From positions 1-45,637 of the forward strand of contig CANREZ010000008.1 in the NCBI GenBank assembly GCA_947629745.1: DNA of 45,637 nt. Direction: 5' to 3'. The stretch's first letter is position 1. Every line of letters begins with the position of its first letter. Below the pieces are notes generated by a model. It did not search any database, was not told the DNA's origin, and saw only the letters and a program-made list of their open reading frames with translations. Source of the DNA: an uncultured Clostridia bacterium (lineage in GTDB: Bacteria > Bacillota > Clostridia > Christensenellales > UBA1242). Shown here piece after piece: positions 19,298 through 28,576 of the stretch. The translations under genes were made by a program, and so were the position numbers.

Positions 19298-19690
19298 ATG
19301 AGTGAGAAAGTAAAAGCATCTACCAAGAATTACTGGATACAGATTCTAAAAGGGACCTTAGTTGCGGTGTCTGTAGCACTAGTATTAATACTAGCGTTTG
19401 CAATTGTGATAAGATTCGCTAGTGTTCCCGATGGATTCATCAAGCCTATCAATCAAGTGATAAAGATAATATCTATTCTCTTTGGAGTGTTCGCTGCACT
19501 AAAATCAGATAACACAAAGGGACTAAAGAAGGGAATGATAATAGGTGCGCTATTTTCACTATTATCATACCTAGTATTCTCCATACTTGCACTGAGATTT
19601 AGTTTCGATTGGAGCGTGGTAATTGACCTGATATTTGCAAGCATCCTTGGAGCACTGTGCGGACTAATCGTGGTGAATATCCGAAAATAA
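19298..19690 (+). CDS. TIGR04086 (YrzE-like) family membrane protein
   Basis: 130 aa, four TM segments, 'ILFGVFAALKSDNTKGLKKGMIIGALFSLLSYLVFSIL'; between yajC and secD. Confidence 0.8.
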   Translation: MSEKVKASTKNYWIQILKGTLVAVSVALVLILAFAIVIRFASVPDGFIKPINQVIKIISILFGVFAALKSDNTKGLKKGMIIGALFSLLSYLVFSILALRFSFDWSVVIDLIFASILGALCGLIVVNIRK

Positions 19691-19697
19691 GTAATAG

Positions 19698-19722
19698 TGG
19701 GCATAGCATGTGCCCATTTTTT
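19698..19722 (+). terminator. Intrinsic terminator after TIGR04086 gene
   Basis: TGGGCA-tagcatg-TGCCCA followed by T6. Confidence 0.75.
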
Positions 19723-19820
19723 ATGCCTAAATTTTATAATCTAGGATATTTAATTGACTAATAGTCAATAATTTCGTATAATTCTATAGTTATAGTTACT
19801 TATATAGGAATAATTTATAA

Positions 19821-21101
19821 ATGAAGAAGAAATCAGGCATCGTTAATCTAATATTATTGACTATCCTAATGATCCTAGGTGTAGTCTTTTGTTTCGTAGA
19901 GTTTAGCATACCATTTACTACTTACAAGTTCGTAGGTTTTGCTCGCGCTCTCGACGTGGGACAAGACCTTGGCGAGGGTATCACAATCACGCTTAATGCT
20001 CGACCATTTGACGGCAAGGACAAGACTTTTGATGAAGATTTTGAAGAGACCTATCAATTCGTCTATGATATGATAAGGAATCGTGTCAATTCATCCAGTG
20101 TCGTATCCGATGGCACTAGTAGCATTCGTGTCACTTTGCCATATTCATACGACAACTATGATTTACTGAGTGCAATTGGCTCGAGCCACGAATTGAAGTT
20201 CTCGACCGCTAGTGACGGCAGGTCACCATTTATGACCGGCAAGAATATCACAGACATTTATGCTCGTAGGCAAAATGTGAATGGTCAAAATCGTTGGGGC
20301 TTAGTCATAGCATTTGACGATGAGGGTAAAGAGAGTTTCTCCTCAATTGCTGAGAATGTGACACTGTATGTCTTCCTCGACGACCAGCAGATGTTTAGCG
20401 TGCCAATGTCGGGCCAGATTACCACAAACTCCATATTCCTAAGTGGAGCATCAAATAACGAGACTGATACCACACGTATTGCGTGCCAGTTATTAACCGG
20501 CAAGTATTTAGTGGATATATCTAGTAGCGCACCATCATCAATTAGCCCAGAATATGGCAGCAATGCGTTATTCTATGTAGCTATTGCAAGTATTGTAGCG
20601 CTTGCTATAATCATCGGACTATGGTCATTATTCTATAGGACTCAGGGACTAGTCGCATCCGGTGCACTTCTCACATATATTAGTGCATTATTACTAGTGC
20701 TAGCCCTTATCCCAAATGTTGTTCTAACGCTTAGTTCGTATGTAATACTTGTGCTAAATATACTAGTGATTGTAGGACTAATTACAATCGTGCTTGAGAG
20801 GATCAAGGACGAATATGCTAGTGGCAAGAAATTGAACGCAAGTTATAGGTCTGCATTCAAGAAATCTCTATGGACAATACTTGATACCACGATCACTCTT
20901 GGTGCAATTGGTCTAGTACTACTATTCCTTGGCAAGAACGAGCTATGGGTATTTGGAGCAATTACACTTCCTAGTATGATACTAGGTGCACTCACCGCAA
21001 TCTTCCTATTTAGGGCATATATAGCAAATCTAGTGAATATAGTGAAGAAATCAAAAGGCCTAGGAATGGTCCGCAAGGAGGGTGTAGATGAAATTGCTTA
21101 A
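19821..21101 (+). CDS. secD: Divergent SecD-like protein translocase subunit
   Basis: TM1, extracytoplasmic P1-like domain, five C-terminal TMs with 'VLERIKDEYASGK' and 'ILDTTITLGAIGLVLLFLG'; position before secF. Confidence 0.8.
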   Translation: MKKKSGIVNLILLTILMILGVVFCFVEFSIPFTTYKFVGFARALDVGQDLGEGITITLNARPFDGKDKTFDEDFEETYQFVYDMIRNRVNSSSVVSDGTSSIRVTLPYSYDNYDLLSAIGSSHELKFSTASDGRSPFMTGKNITDIYARRQNVNGQNRWGLVIAFDDEGKESFSSIAENVTLYVFLDDQQMFSVPMSGQITTNSIFLSGASNNETDTTRIACQLLTGKYLVDISSSAPSSISPEYGSNALFYVAIASIVALAIIIGLWSLFYRTQGLVASGALLTYISALLLVLALIPNVVLTLSSYVILVLNILVIVGLITIVLERIKDEYASGKKLNASYRSAFKKSLWTILDTTITLGAIGLVLLFLGKNELWVFGAITLPSMILGALTAIFLFRAYIANLVNIVKKSKGLGMVRKEGVDEIA

Positions 21102-22098
21102 TAAATTCGAAGAGAAAGTAAAGAGCTGCAAATTTAATGCATCCTATGGAAAATTTTATTTGCTAGCATATCTAATATTTATCATACTGGGTGTCATTGT
21201 ATTTAGCTTCTGCTCATTCAATTTCACTCGTGACTTCGTGCCATCCTATAGCGTTACTTACAAAGTAGCAACGACCGAGAGCAAGGAGACAAAGGATGAT
21301 TATCAGGGGAAAGTCGCAGCTATCCTAAAGGAAGCAGGGATTAAAGACTACGAGATGCAGATATCTGAGAATCCTGCTGACACCATATATATCTACAATT
21401 ACATCGCACAAAACAAGAAATCTAGCGATGAAATGGTGGCACTTGGCAAGACTATCGAGAAGAATATAGAGGATACACTATCCCTTAGTGATAGTGCAGT
21501 GACATCTAGTGGCGTCATTCATGCAAAATATGGTTGGGACGTGCTAGGAAATATTTCACTTGCATTCGGCATTGCAATACTTGTTGTGCTAATATATGTA
21601 TTCATCAGATTTGATGTGGCAAGTGCATTCAATGTGTTCTTTGACCTAATATTTGACCTAATGCTACTATTTGCAATATATGCAGTATTCAGGATACCAT
21701 TTGGCATCACTGTGTATATGACCTCAGGCTTTGTCATTCTATTTAGCATCGCAAGATCAGTCATATTCTATGGCAGGATTCGCGAGACAGTGAAAGACTC
21801 CGAGAATCTCACAAATAACGAGATGGTAGAGCAAGTGATGAAGGCTACTGCAGTCAGCAATATTTACACTAATATTATACTGACACTAGTGCTAATTGCC
21901 ATCATGGCTATACCAGGGTCACTAAATGTACTATTTAGCATGATTGTAGTGCTAGCATGGGTCGTGCTATCATTTGCTTTGTCCTATGGATATCCATATA
22001 TTTGGACCAAGATGTATCATAGGGATAATGACAGGAGACTAAGGAGATTAAAAGCAAAGGCTGAAAAACCTGAAATAAAAGATAACCCAATCGTTTAA
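21088..22098 (+). CDS. secF: Divergent SecF-like protein translocase subunit
   Basis: 6-TM layout, 'YVFIRFDVASAF', 'YGRIRETVKDSENL', C-terminal basic tail; overlaps secD by 14 nt. Confidence 0.8.
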   Translation: MKLLNKFEEKVKSCKFNASYGKFYLLAYLIFIILGVIVFSFCSFNFTRDFVPSYSVTYKVATTESKETKDDYQGKVAAILKEAGIKDYEMQISENPADTIYIYNYIAQNKKSSDEMVALGKTIEKNIEDTLSLSDSAVTSSGVIHAKYGWDVLGNISLAFGIAILVVLIYVFIRFDVASAFNVFFDLIFDLMLLFAIYAVFRIPFGITVYMTSGFVILFSIARSVIFYGRIRETVKDSENLTNNEMVEQVMKATAVSNIYTNIILTLVLIAIMAIPGSLNVLFSMIVVLAWVVLSFALSYGYPYIWTKMYHRDNDRRLRRLKAKAEKPEIKDNPIV

Positions 22099-22104
22099 TT
22101 TTAG

Positions 22105-22140
22105 AAAATAAAGCCGAATAATCCTCGGCTTTATTTTATT
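22105..22140. terminator. Strong intrinsic terminator after secF
   Basis: 13-bp AAAATAAAGCCGA/TCGGCTTTATTTT stem. Confidence 0.85.
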
Positions 22141-22151
22141 ATTTGAGGACT

Positions 22152-24494
22152 ATGAAATTCGTAAAAAATAACACTAAAATAGATAGGAATAAGGTTGCAT
22201 CTATTGCAAAGGAATTGCACTTGCGCACAAGCGTAGTGGAATTACTTTTTAGTAGAGGAATAACTGATGCAGGGGAAATTGATAAATTCTTGCATCCACT
22301 CGACCAACCATTATTTGACCCATTTTTGCTAAAAGATATGGATGCTGCAGTTGACCTTATAAATAGGAGTGTGAAAGAGGGCAAACATATACTAATACTC
22401 GGTGACTACGACACTGACGGCATTTGCTCGACAGCAATTCTATACAAATACTTTGAGAGTATCGGCGTGAAGTGTGATATGTTCCTGCCAAATAGGATGC
22501 TTGATGGTTATGGTCTAACAATTGACACAGCCAAGAAGGTTTTGGCATCTTACAGTCCCGATCTAATTATCACAGTGGACTGCGGGATTAGTTGCCATGA
22601 TGAGATAGAGTACATAAAGTCCTGCGGAGTAGATGTGATCGTCACTGACCATCACGAGATCCCAAGCGTTGTGCCAGAATGTATAGTAATTGACCCAAAA
22701 CTCGAAGTTAATAGGAAGAATTATCCATTCTGCGAACTATGTGGAGCAGGTGTTGCGCTAAAATTGGTGCAAGCACTAACTGGCAAAACTGAGCAGTTGT
22801 ACACGACAATTGCAGGAATTGCAACTGTAGCTGATATGGTGCCATTACTCTCCGAGAATAGGACAATTGTGGCTATGTGCCTTAGAGACTTCAGCGACTA
22901 CGCACCAGCGGGAGTGTTAAGACTAACTAAATCTCTTGATATCAAGAAAACTACTTCCACCGATATTTCACACAAACTAGCTCCAAGGCTAAACACTGCG
23001 GGCAGACTCGCTGATGCTACAGAGTCGCTAAAACTATTCATTTCAAGCGACACAAGTGAAATATCTAATACCATTGCTAGCCTAAAGTCACTAAACGAGA
23101 CCCGTGTAGGGCTATGTAGTGAAATATTTGATGAATGTGATAGTAGATTATCACACATGGATCTATCCAGTGTAGGCGCAATTGTACTAGAGTCAGATAA
23201 CTGGAACCAAGGTGTGATTGGCATAATTTGTGCTAGGATACTCGAGAAATATCATAGACCAGTGTGCCTTCTTACTAAAATTGGTGATGAATACAAGGGC
23301 AGTATCAGGAGTGTGCCGGGGATTAATATATTTGACGCACTAAATCATTGTGCTAAATATTTAGTGAGATTTGGCGGACATGAGCAAGCAGGCGGCCTTG
23401 CTATAAGGCAAGAAAATATTGAGGAATTTAGAGATACACTATCAAATTATATCTTAAGTCAATATGGCAAACAATATTTCCTAGATACCAAGTATTACGA
23501 CTTAGATTACAAGATATCGGATATATCATATGACGAGATAATGAGTCATGAGGCACTAGCTCCATTCGGGTTTGGCAATTCTAGACCGGTATACAATCTT
23601 GATTTACAAAATATCAAATTTTCCTATATGAAAGGTCACCCTGAGCACCTAAAATATTTCTCAAAAGATATGGAGATTGTGGCATTCAGTGCTAGTGACA
23701 AGATAACCTACTTCGGAGTAAATTGTCCAAAGTCGGCACTTGTGGAATTTGAGAAAGACACCTATACTAAGTCAAAGAAACTAAAGGGCCGTGTGCGCGA
23801 CTTTTACTTTGGACCACTGAATACCACTATATCGCGTGAGCGTATGCAGGCAAGTCTTGTGCAGTATCTAAAATACGGCACTTCGGACACAAAATTATGT
23901 GATTGTGACATAAAGTCACTGCTTGGTGACGGATTTGGTACCCTAATAATATCTCACTCATTCGATAGTTATAGGAAGTTTGCTGCAGAGAAGTTTGATG
24001 TAATATATGACCTGTATACACTATCTACTAGCGCGGGGCAGAATACAGTAATCCTTGCACCTGAGAATATCAATATCTCGTCATATAGGAATATTGTCTT
24101 CCTAGACGACATTGGCACAGGTTACTATGACTATCTAACAAGCCTTGGCTACAATGTGTATGTAGTGGGGAGTTCATGCAGATATTCATTTAGCACCAAT
24201 CGCGGTGATATCGGGGCATATTATAGGATAATCATATCCAATGCGGATAAGATCACGGCACTTGATAAATACGCCTATTATACTGCGTTAAAGAAATTGT
24301 CTCCTGAATATCGCGGAATGAAATATGATATGTTCACATTCGCAGTTGAGATATTTAGTGAATTAGGCTTCCTAGTGGAAAGTATAGATGGTGGATACAA
24401 AATAATTGTGTCAGAAACGCTTGGCAAACGCGAACTAGCGGACAGCGTCACTTATTCCACAATGTTGGAGATGTATAATAAAAGGAGGAGTTAG
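22152..24494 (+). CDS. recJ: Single-stranded-DNA-specific exonuclease RecJ
   Basis: DYDTDGICSTAIL, VTDHHEIP, ARLNTAGR-like 'APRLNTAGRLADATESL', 'RFGGHEQAGGL'; ATG 22152 preferred over TTG 22143. Confidence 0.93.
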   Translation: MKFVKNNTKIDRNKVASIAKELHLRTSVVELLFSRGITDAGEIDKFLHPLDQPLFDPFLLKDMDAAVDLINRSVKEGKHILILGDYDTDGICSTAILYKYFESIGVKCDMFLPNRMLDGYGLTIDTAKKVLASYSPDLIITVDCGISCHDEIEYIKSCGVDVIVTDHHEIPSVVPECIVIDPKLEVNRKNYPFCELCGAGVALKLVQALTGKTEQLYTTIAGIATVADMVPLLSENRTIVAMCLRDFSDYAPAGVLRLTKSLDIKKTTSTDISHKLAPRLNTAGRLADATESLKLFISSDTSEISNTIASLKSLNETRVGLCSEIFDECDSRLSHMDLSSVGAIVLESDNWNQGVIGIICARILEKYHRPVCLLTKIGDEYKGSIRSVPGINIFDALNHCAKYLVRFGGHEQAGGLAIRQENIEEFRDTLSNYILSQYGKQYFLDTKYYDLDYKISDISYDEIMSHEALAPFGFGNSRPVYNLDLQNIKFSYMKGHPEHLKYFSKDMEIVAFSASDKITYFGVNCPKSALVEFEKDTYTKSKKLKGRVRDFYFGPLNTTISRERMQASLVQYLKYGTSDTKLCDCDIKSLLGDGFGTLIISHSFDSYRKFAAEKFDVIYDLYTLSTSAGQNTVILAPENINISSYRNIVFLDDIGTGYYDYLTSLGYNVYVVGSSCRYSFSTNRGDIGAYYRIIISNADKITALDKYAYYTALKKLSPEYRGMKYDMFTFAVEIFSELGFLVESIDGGYKIIVSETLGKRELADSVTYSTMLEMYNKRRS

Positions 24495-26594
24495 ATGCAA
24501 GAATTTTTAGTTCAAATTGAGAAATCTTTTGATAAGGCAAATGTTGATAGCATTAAGACTGCGCTAGACTATGCTAAAAATTTTACATATCAGGACTCGT
24601 TATACGACTATGATATGGCAAAATATATGGCAAATTCGCTATTGTCACTAAAAATGGATGCAAATACAGTCCTTGCATCTATCCTTTATCCTGCAATAAA
24701 GAATGGAAGTAGTGAAGCCATATTAGCAAAAATTAAAAATGCTGATGTGAAGAAAATCTTATCGGCAACACTGACACTTGATGAAGTAAAATTATCAAGC
24801 AGGTTAGAGCAGGAATCCGGCATCAAGGATATGTTTATTGCACTAGCGAAGGACGTTCGTGTAATTATCCTAAAACTAGCAATCGAGGAATACAAGATTA
24901 CGCATATCTCAAAGGTAAATCCGGATGATAGGCATAGTCAATATATCCTAACCCGTGATATCTATGCGCCATTATCTGCAATGCTTGGAATATCCCATTC
25001 GAAAAATATCTTTGAGGATAATATCTTCAAATATTTTAAACCAGATGAGTATGCCAAACTCGAGGCTGAGACCAACAAATTCAGAAAAGATCGTGACCAA
25101 GCACTACACAAAGCAATTGCGCACCTAGACTCAATAATTCGTCCTCAAGTGCCAAATATGGAGATATATGGCAGACAAAAGCAATTGTATTCGATATATA
25201 AGAAGATTAAGGACAAGAATTATGATTTATCCTCAATCTATGACATCTTAGCAATTAGAATAATAGTGGACACAGTGGAGGAGTGCTACAAAGTACTAGG
25301 CCTCGTGCATGGCATCTATCAGCCTATTGACCACTTCAAGGATTATATAGCAAGTCCTAAGGAAAATGGTTATCAGTCGCTGCACACCACAGTAATTATT
25401 GATTCTGGTGATCCGCTGGAAATACAGATTAGGACGCACGAGATGCACACATACAATGAGTATGGACTTGCAGCTCACTGGGCTTATAAGGAAAAACGCT
25501 CTGCAAATACTGAGCATGACAATAAGATAAACTATATCCGAAGTCTACTTGATATGTACAAGGAGAAGAGCAGTGAGGAACTGCTTAGCGCACTCCAAGT
25601 GGATATCTATCAAGGGGAAATATTCGTTCAGTCTCCAAAAGGCAAAGTGGTGAAACTCCCTGAAGGCAGCACGCCAATTGACTTCGCATTCGCTATTCAC
25701 TCAAAAGTGGGTGAGACTTGTGTAGGATCAATTATCAATGGTAAGATGAAGCCAATATCCACTCCGCTAAATAACGGCGACATAGTGGAGATTGTGACCA
25801 ATCCTCAGGCAAAAGGTCCTAGCCGTGACTGGCTAACTATTGCAAAGACCGCAAGTGCAAAGGCTAGAATCAACGCATACTTTAGACGCGAGATGAAGGA
25901 TGAGAATATCAAGCGCGGCAAGAGTATACTCCAAGCATACGCCAAGGATCACAATGTGAAACTAAACGACCTAATGCAAGAGGAGTACCTTGACAAATTA
26001 TTCGATAGATATGCAATATCAAGCATAGATGATATGTACGCATCCATTGGTTACAATGGTCTTACTGCAGTGCAGGTGATAAGTTGGCTCCAAAAAGAGG
26101 ATAGGGAGAAGAATCCTGTAATCACCAACGTGTCAAATTATGTTGCTCCAAAGCAGCAGGGTGATGTGTTATTCTCAGGGTCTAGCGGATTTGCTACGAA
26201 ATACGCGCAGTGCTGCAAGCCAATTCCTGGAGACAAAATAGTAGGTTATGTCACACGTGGACAAGGAATAACCATTCACCGTCAGGATTGCCCACTGATT
26301 AAGCATTATGAGCCAGAGCGTCTCATGGTGTGTGATTGGAATGCAAAGAGTGGGGACAAATTCATAGGCTCAATTGATTGCATCACTATTAATAACCCAG
26401 GAGTGCTTGCAACAATCTCAAAGAAAATTAGTGATATGAAATATAATATCGTGGGTGTCGCAGCAAAGATATTGCCAAACGACACATCCAATATTTCCAT
26501 ATCAATAGAAGTGTCATCCAATAACGATATAGAGGAGTGTATCGCACGACTTAGAGGCCTTACTAGTGTCATCGATGCATATAGGTCAAAGTAG
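24495..26594 (+). CDS. relA: Rel/SpoT homologue, (p)ppGpp synthetase with apparently degenerate hydrolase domain
   Basis: 'GRQKQLYSIYKKI', 'FKDYIASPKENGYQSLHTTVI', 'EIQIRTHEMHTYNEYGLAAHWAYKE', TGS, 'CCKPIPGDKIVGYVTRGQGITIHRQDC', ACT. Confidence 0.95.
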   Translation: MQEFLVQIEKSFDKANVDSIKTALDYAKNFTYQDSLYDYDMAKYMANSLLSLKMDANTVLASILYPAIKNGSSEAILAKIKNADVKKILSATLTLDEVKLSSRLEQESGIKDMFIALAKDVRVIILKLAIEEYKITHISKVNPDDRHSQYILTRDIYAPLSAMLGISHSKNIFEDNIFKYFKPDEYAKLEAETNKFRKDRDQALHKAIAHLDSIIRPQVPNMEIYGRQKQLYSIYKKIKDKNYDLSSIYDILAIRIIVDTVEECYKVLGLVHGIYQPIDHFKDYIASPKENGYQSLHTTVIIDSGDPLEIQIRTHEMHTYNEYGLAAHWAYKEKRSANTEHDNKINYIRSLLDMYKEKSSEELLSALQVDIYQGEIFVQSPKGKVVKLPEGSTPIDFAFAIHSKVGETCVGSIINGKMKPISTPLNNGDIVEIVTNPQAKGPSRDWLTIAKTASAKARINAYFRREMKDENIKRGKSILQAYAKDHNVKLNDLMQEEYLDKLFDRYAISSIDDMYASIGYNGLTAVQVISWLQKEDREKNPVITNVSNYVAPKQQGDVLFSGSSGFATKYAQCCKPIPGDKIVGYVTRGQGITIHRQDCPLIKHYEPERLMVCDWNAKSGDKFIGSIDCITINNPGVLATISKKISDMKYNIVGVAAKILPNDTSNISISIEVSSNNDIEECIARLRGLTSVIDAYRSK

Positions 26595-28010
26595 ATGAAA
26601 ATTCACTGCAATGACGAAAATTTAGAAGCCGAGTTACTCCTCGTATACAATCTATTTTCTAACACTATAACTGGAGATATTGACAAAAACTTAGCGCTAA
26701 TTGACAATATCTATGTCAAATATCATTTTAATGAGGAAGACATAGTAGTCAATATAAGGATAGATTTTCTAGATAATTCTAGTACTTCAGCCCATACTTT
26801 TCACTGTCCAGATAGATCAAGTAAGTATATCCGTAGGTACACAAAGCTTGGGTTATTTGATGCACTATCTGCTATATCTCACCAAGTGCTAGAATGGGGT
26901 AGTATCACTGGCATTAGACCAACCAAATTGTATTATGAATTACTTGAGACCCATAGTGAGAGTGAGGTAGAAGACATACTAGTAAATCTATTCAAGATTA
27001 GTCCAAAGAAAGTATCAATCCTATCGCAGGTGGTAAAATCTCAAGCAGGGGTCACAAAGTCTGACACTGAGATTGACCTATATGTCAATATCCCATTCTG
27101 CACGACCAAGTGCGCATATTGTAGTTTCATTTCATCCCCAATTGCTGCATGCAAAGCACTTGTTGCTCCATACTGTGATGCGCTGATACATGAGATTGAG
27201 GCGGTGAAGAAAATTATCGCAGAAAATAATTACACTGTCCGCACTATATATGTGGGTGGTGGCACGCCAACGGCTATTCCTTGTGATATGCTAGATAGGA
27301 TATTATCTCACCTAGATATGCCGGTGAAGGAATTCACAGTCGAGGCGGGTAGACCAGATACAATTACCAAGGAAACTCTGGATGTGCTGTTAAAGAATAA
27401 GGTGACTAGGATTAGTATCAACCCACAGACATTCTGTGACCGAACGCTAAAGATTATTGGCAGGTCCCACACGGTGGAAGATTTTTATAGAGCATACAAT
27501 CTTGCCCTAAATTATCCATTCATAATCAACATGGATTTGATAGCTGGGCTAGAGGGTGAGACGCTAGATGACTTCTGTCACAGTGTAAACTGCACACTTG
27601 CCTGTAGTCCAGCAAATATCACTATCCACACACTGTCTATCAAGCGCAGGAGTGATTTGATCGATAAATCTTTTGCTCACGACGCAAAGACTGTGAGCGC
27701 TATGGTGGACTTTGGATACAATAAATTGACTGAAGCGGGCTACGTGCCATACTACCTTTATAGGCAAAAGAATATGATAGGAAATCTAGAAAATATTGGC
27801 TACACGAAGCCGGGCTATAGGTGTATATCTAATATTGATAGCATGGAGGAGATATTGGGCGTAATCGCAGTAGGTGCAAACGCTGTATCAAAGAAATACA
27901 CAGTATCCACTAATAGAATAGATAGACTTCCTAACGTGCGTGATATCAAGACCTATATCGACCGAGTGGATGAGATGATATCAAAGAAAGCCGAGTTATT
28001 TAAGAAATAG
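26595..28010 (+). CDS. hemZ: HemZ-type radical SAM coproporphyrinogen dehydrogenase family protein
   Basis: 'GIRPTKL', 'YVNIPFCTTKCAYCSF' (CX3CX2C), 'IYVGGGTPTAI', 'VEAGRPDTIT'. Confidence 0.9.
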   Translation: MKIHCNDENLEAELLLVYNLFSNTITGDIDKNLALIDNIYVKYHFNEEDIVVNIRIDFLDNSSTSAHTFHCPDRSSKYIRRYTKLGLFDALSAISHQVLEWGSITGIRPTKLYYELLETHSESEVEDILVNLFKISPKKVSILSQVVKSQAGVTKSDTEIDLYVNIPFCTTKCAYCSFISSPIAACKALVAPYCDALIHEIEAVKKIIAENNYTVRTIYVGGGTPTAIPCDMLDRILSHLDMPVKEFTVEAGRPDTITKETLDVLLKNKVTRISINPQTFCDRTLKIIGRSHTVEDFYRAYNLALNYPFIINMDLIAGLEGETLDDFCHSVNCTLACSPANITIHTLSIKRRSDLIDKSFAHDAKTVSAMVDFGYNKLTEAGYVPYYLYRQKNMIGNLENIGYTKPGYRCISNIDSMEEILGVIAVGANAVSKKYTVSTNRIDRLPNVRDIKTYIDRVDEMISKKAELFKK

Positions 28011-28180
28011 AAGATAGGCTAATAAAAAATTTAATGAGTTGAGTGTATTATAAGGAAAATAGTGTTTTGTAAGTACTTTAATATTGCTAAATAGTAATGG
28101 TTAGGAATTTGTTTATTAATGTTAAATAATAATACTAAAAAAGTCTTTACAAATACGCGCAAATTTGATAATATACTCAT

Positions 28181-28250
28181 GTGCGATGGCTCAGTTATCC
28201 GTCTTTCCCGTCGGAGACTTAGTCACTCGTGAATCTAATTATGGAGGGAA
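28181..28250 (+). promoter_or_regulatory. Putative ribosomal protein S15 autoregulatory leader
   Basis: Leader adjacent to rpsO can form extended helix GCGA..GGCUCAGU..UCC/GGAG..ACUUAGUC..UCG. Confidence 0.5.
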
Positions 28251-28253
28251 ATC

Positions 28254-28517
28254 ATGATCAAATCTGAGAAGAAGAGCCAAATTATTGCCGACAATCAGAG
28301 AAAGCCGGGCGACACTGGTTCATGCGAAGTGCAGATAGCTATCCTTACCGCTAGGATCAAGGAACTCACCGAGCACCTAAAGAAGAACCCAGCTGACAAT
28401 CACTCAAGATATGGTCTTGTCAAGATGGTTAGCAAGAGAAAGAGCCTGCTATCCTACTATGAGAAGAAAGACCTTGAGGCTTGCCGTGCATTAAAGAGCA
28501 AATTAGGAATAAGATAA
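28254..28517 (+). CDS. rpsO: 30S ribosomal protein S15
   Basis: [36 protein letters not shown]. Confidence 0.98.
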   Translation: MIKSEKKSQIIADNQRKPGDTGSCEVQIAILTARIKELTEHLKKNPADNHSRYGLVKMVSKRKSLLSYYEKKDLEACRALKSKLGIR

Positions 28518-28524
28518 AAACTAT

Positions 28525-28557
28525 GCACCCCTACGCTTTTTGTATGGGTGCTGTTTT
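28525..28557 (+). terminator. Hairpin between rpsO and pnp (weak terminator or processing site)
   Basis: GCACCC...GGGTGC with inner TAC/GTA; short T tract. Confidence 0.5.
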
Positions 28558-28576
28558 GTAGAAAGGAGAAAATATT

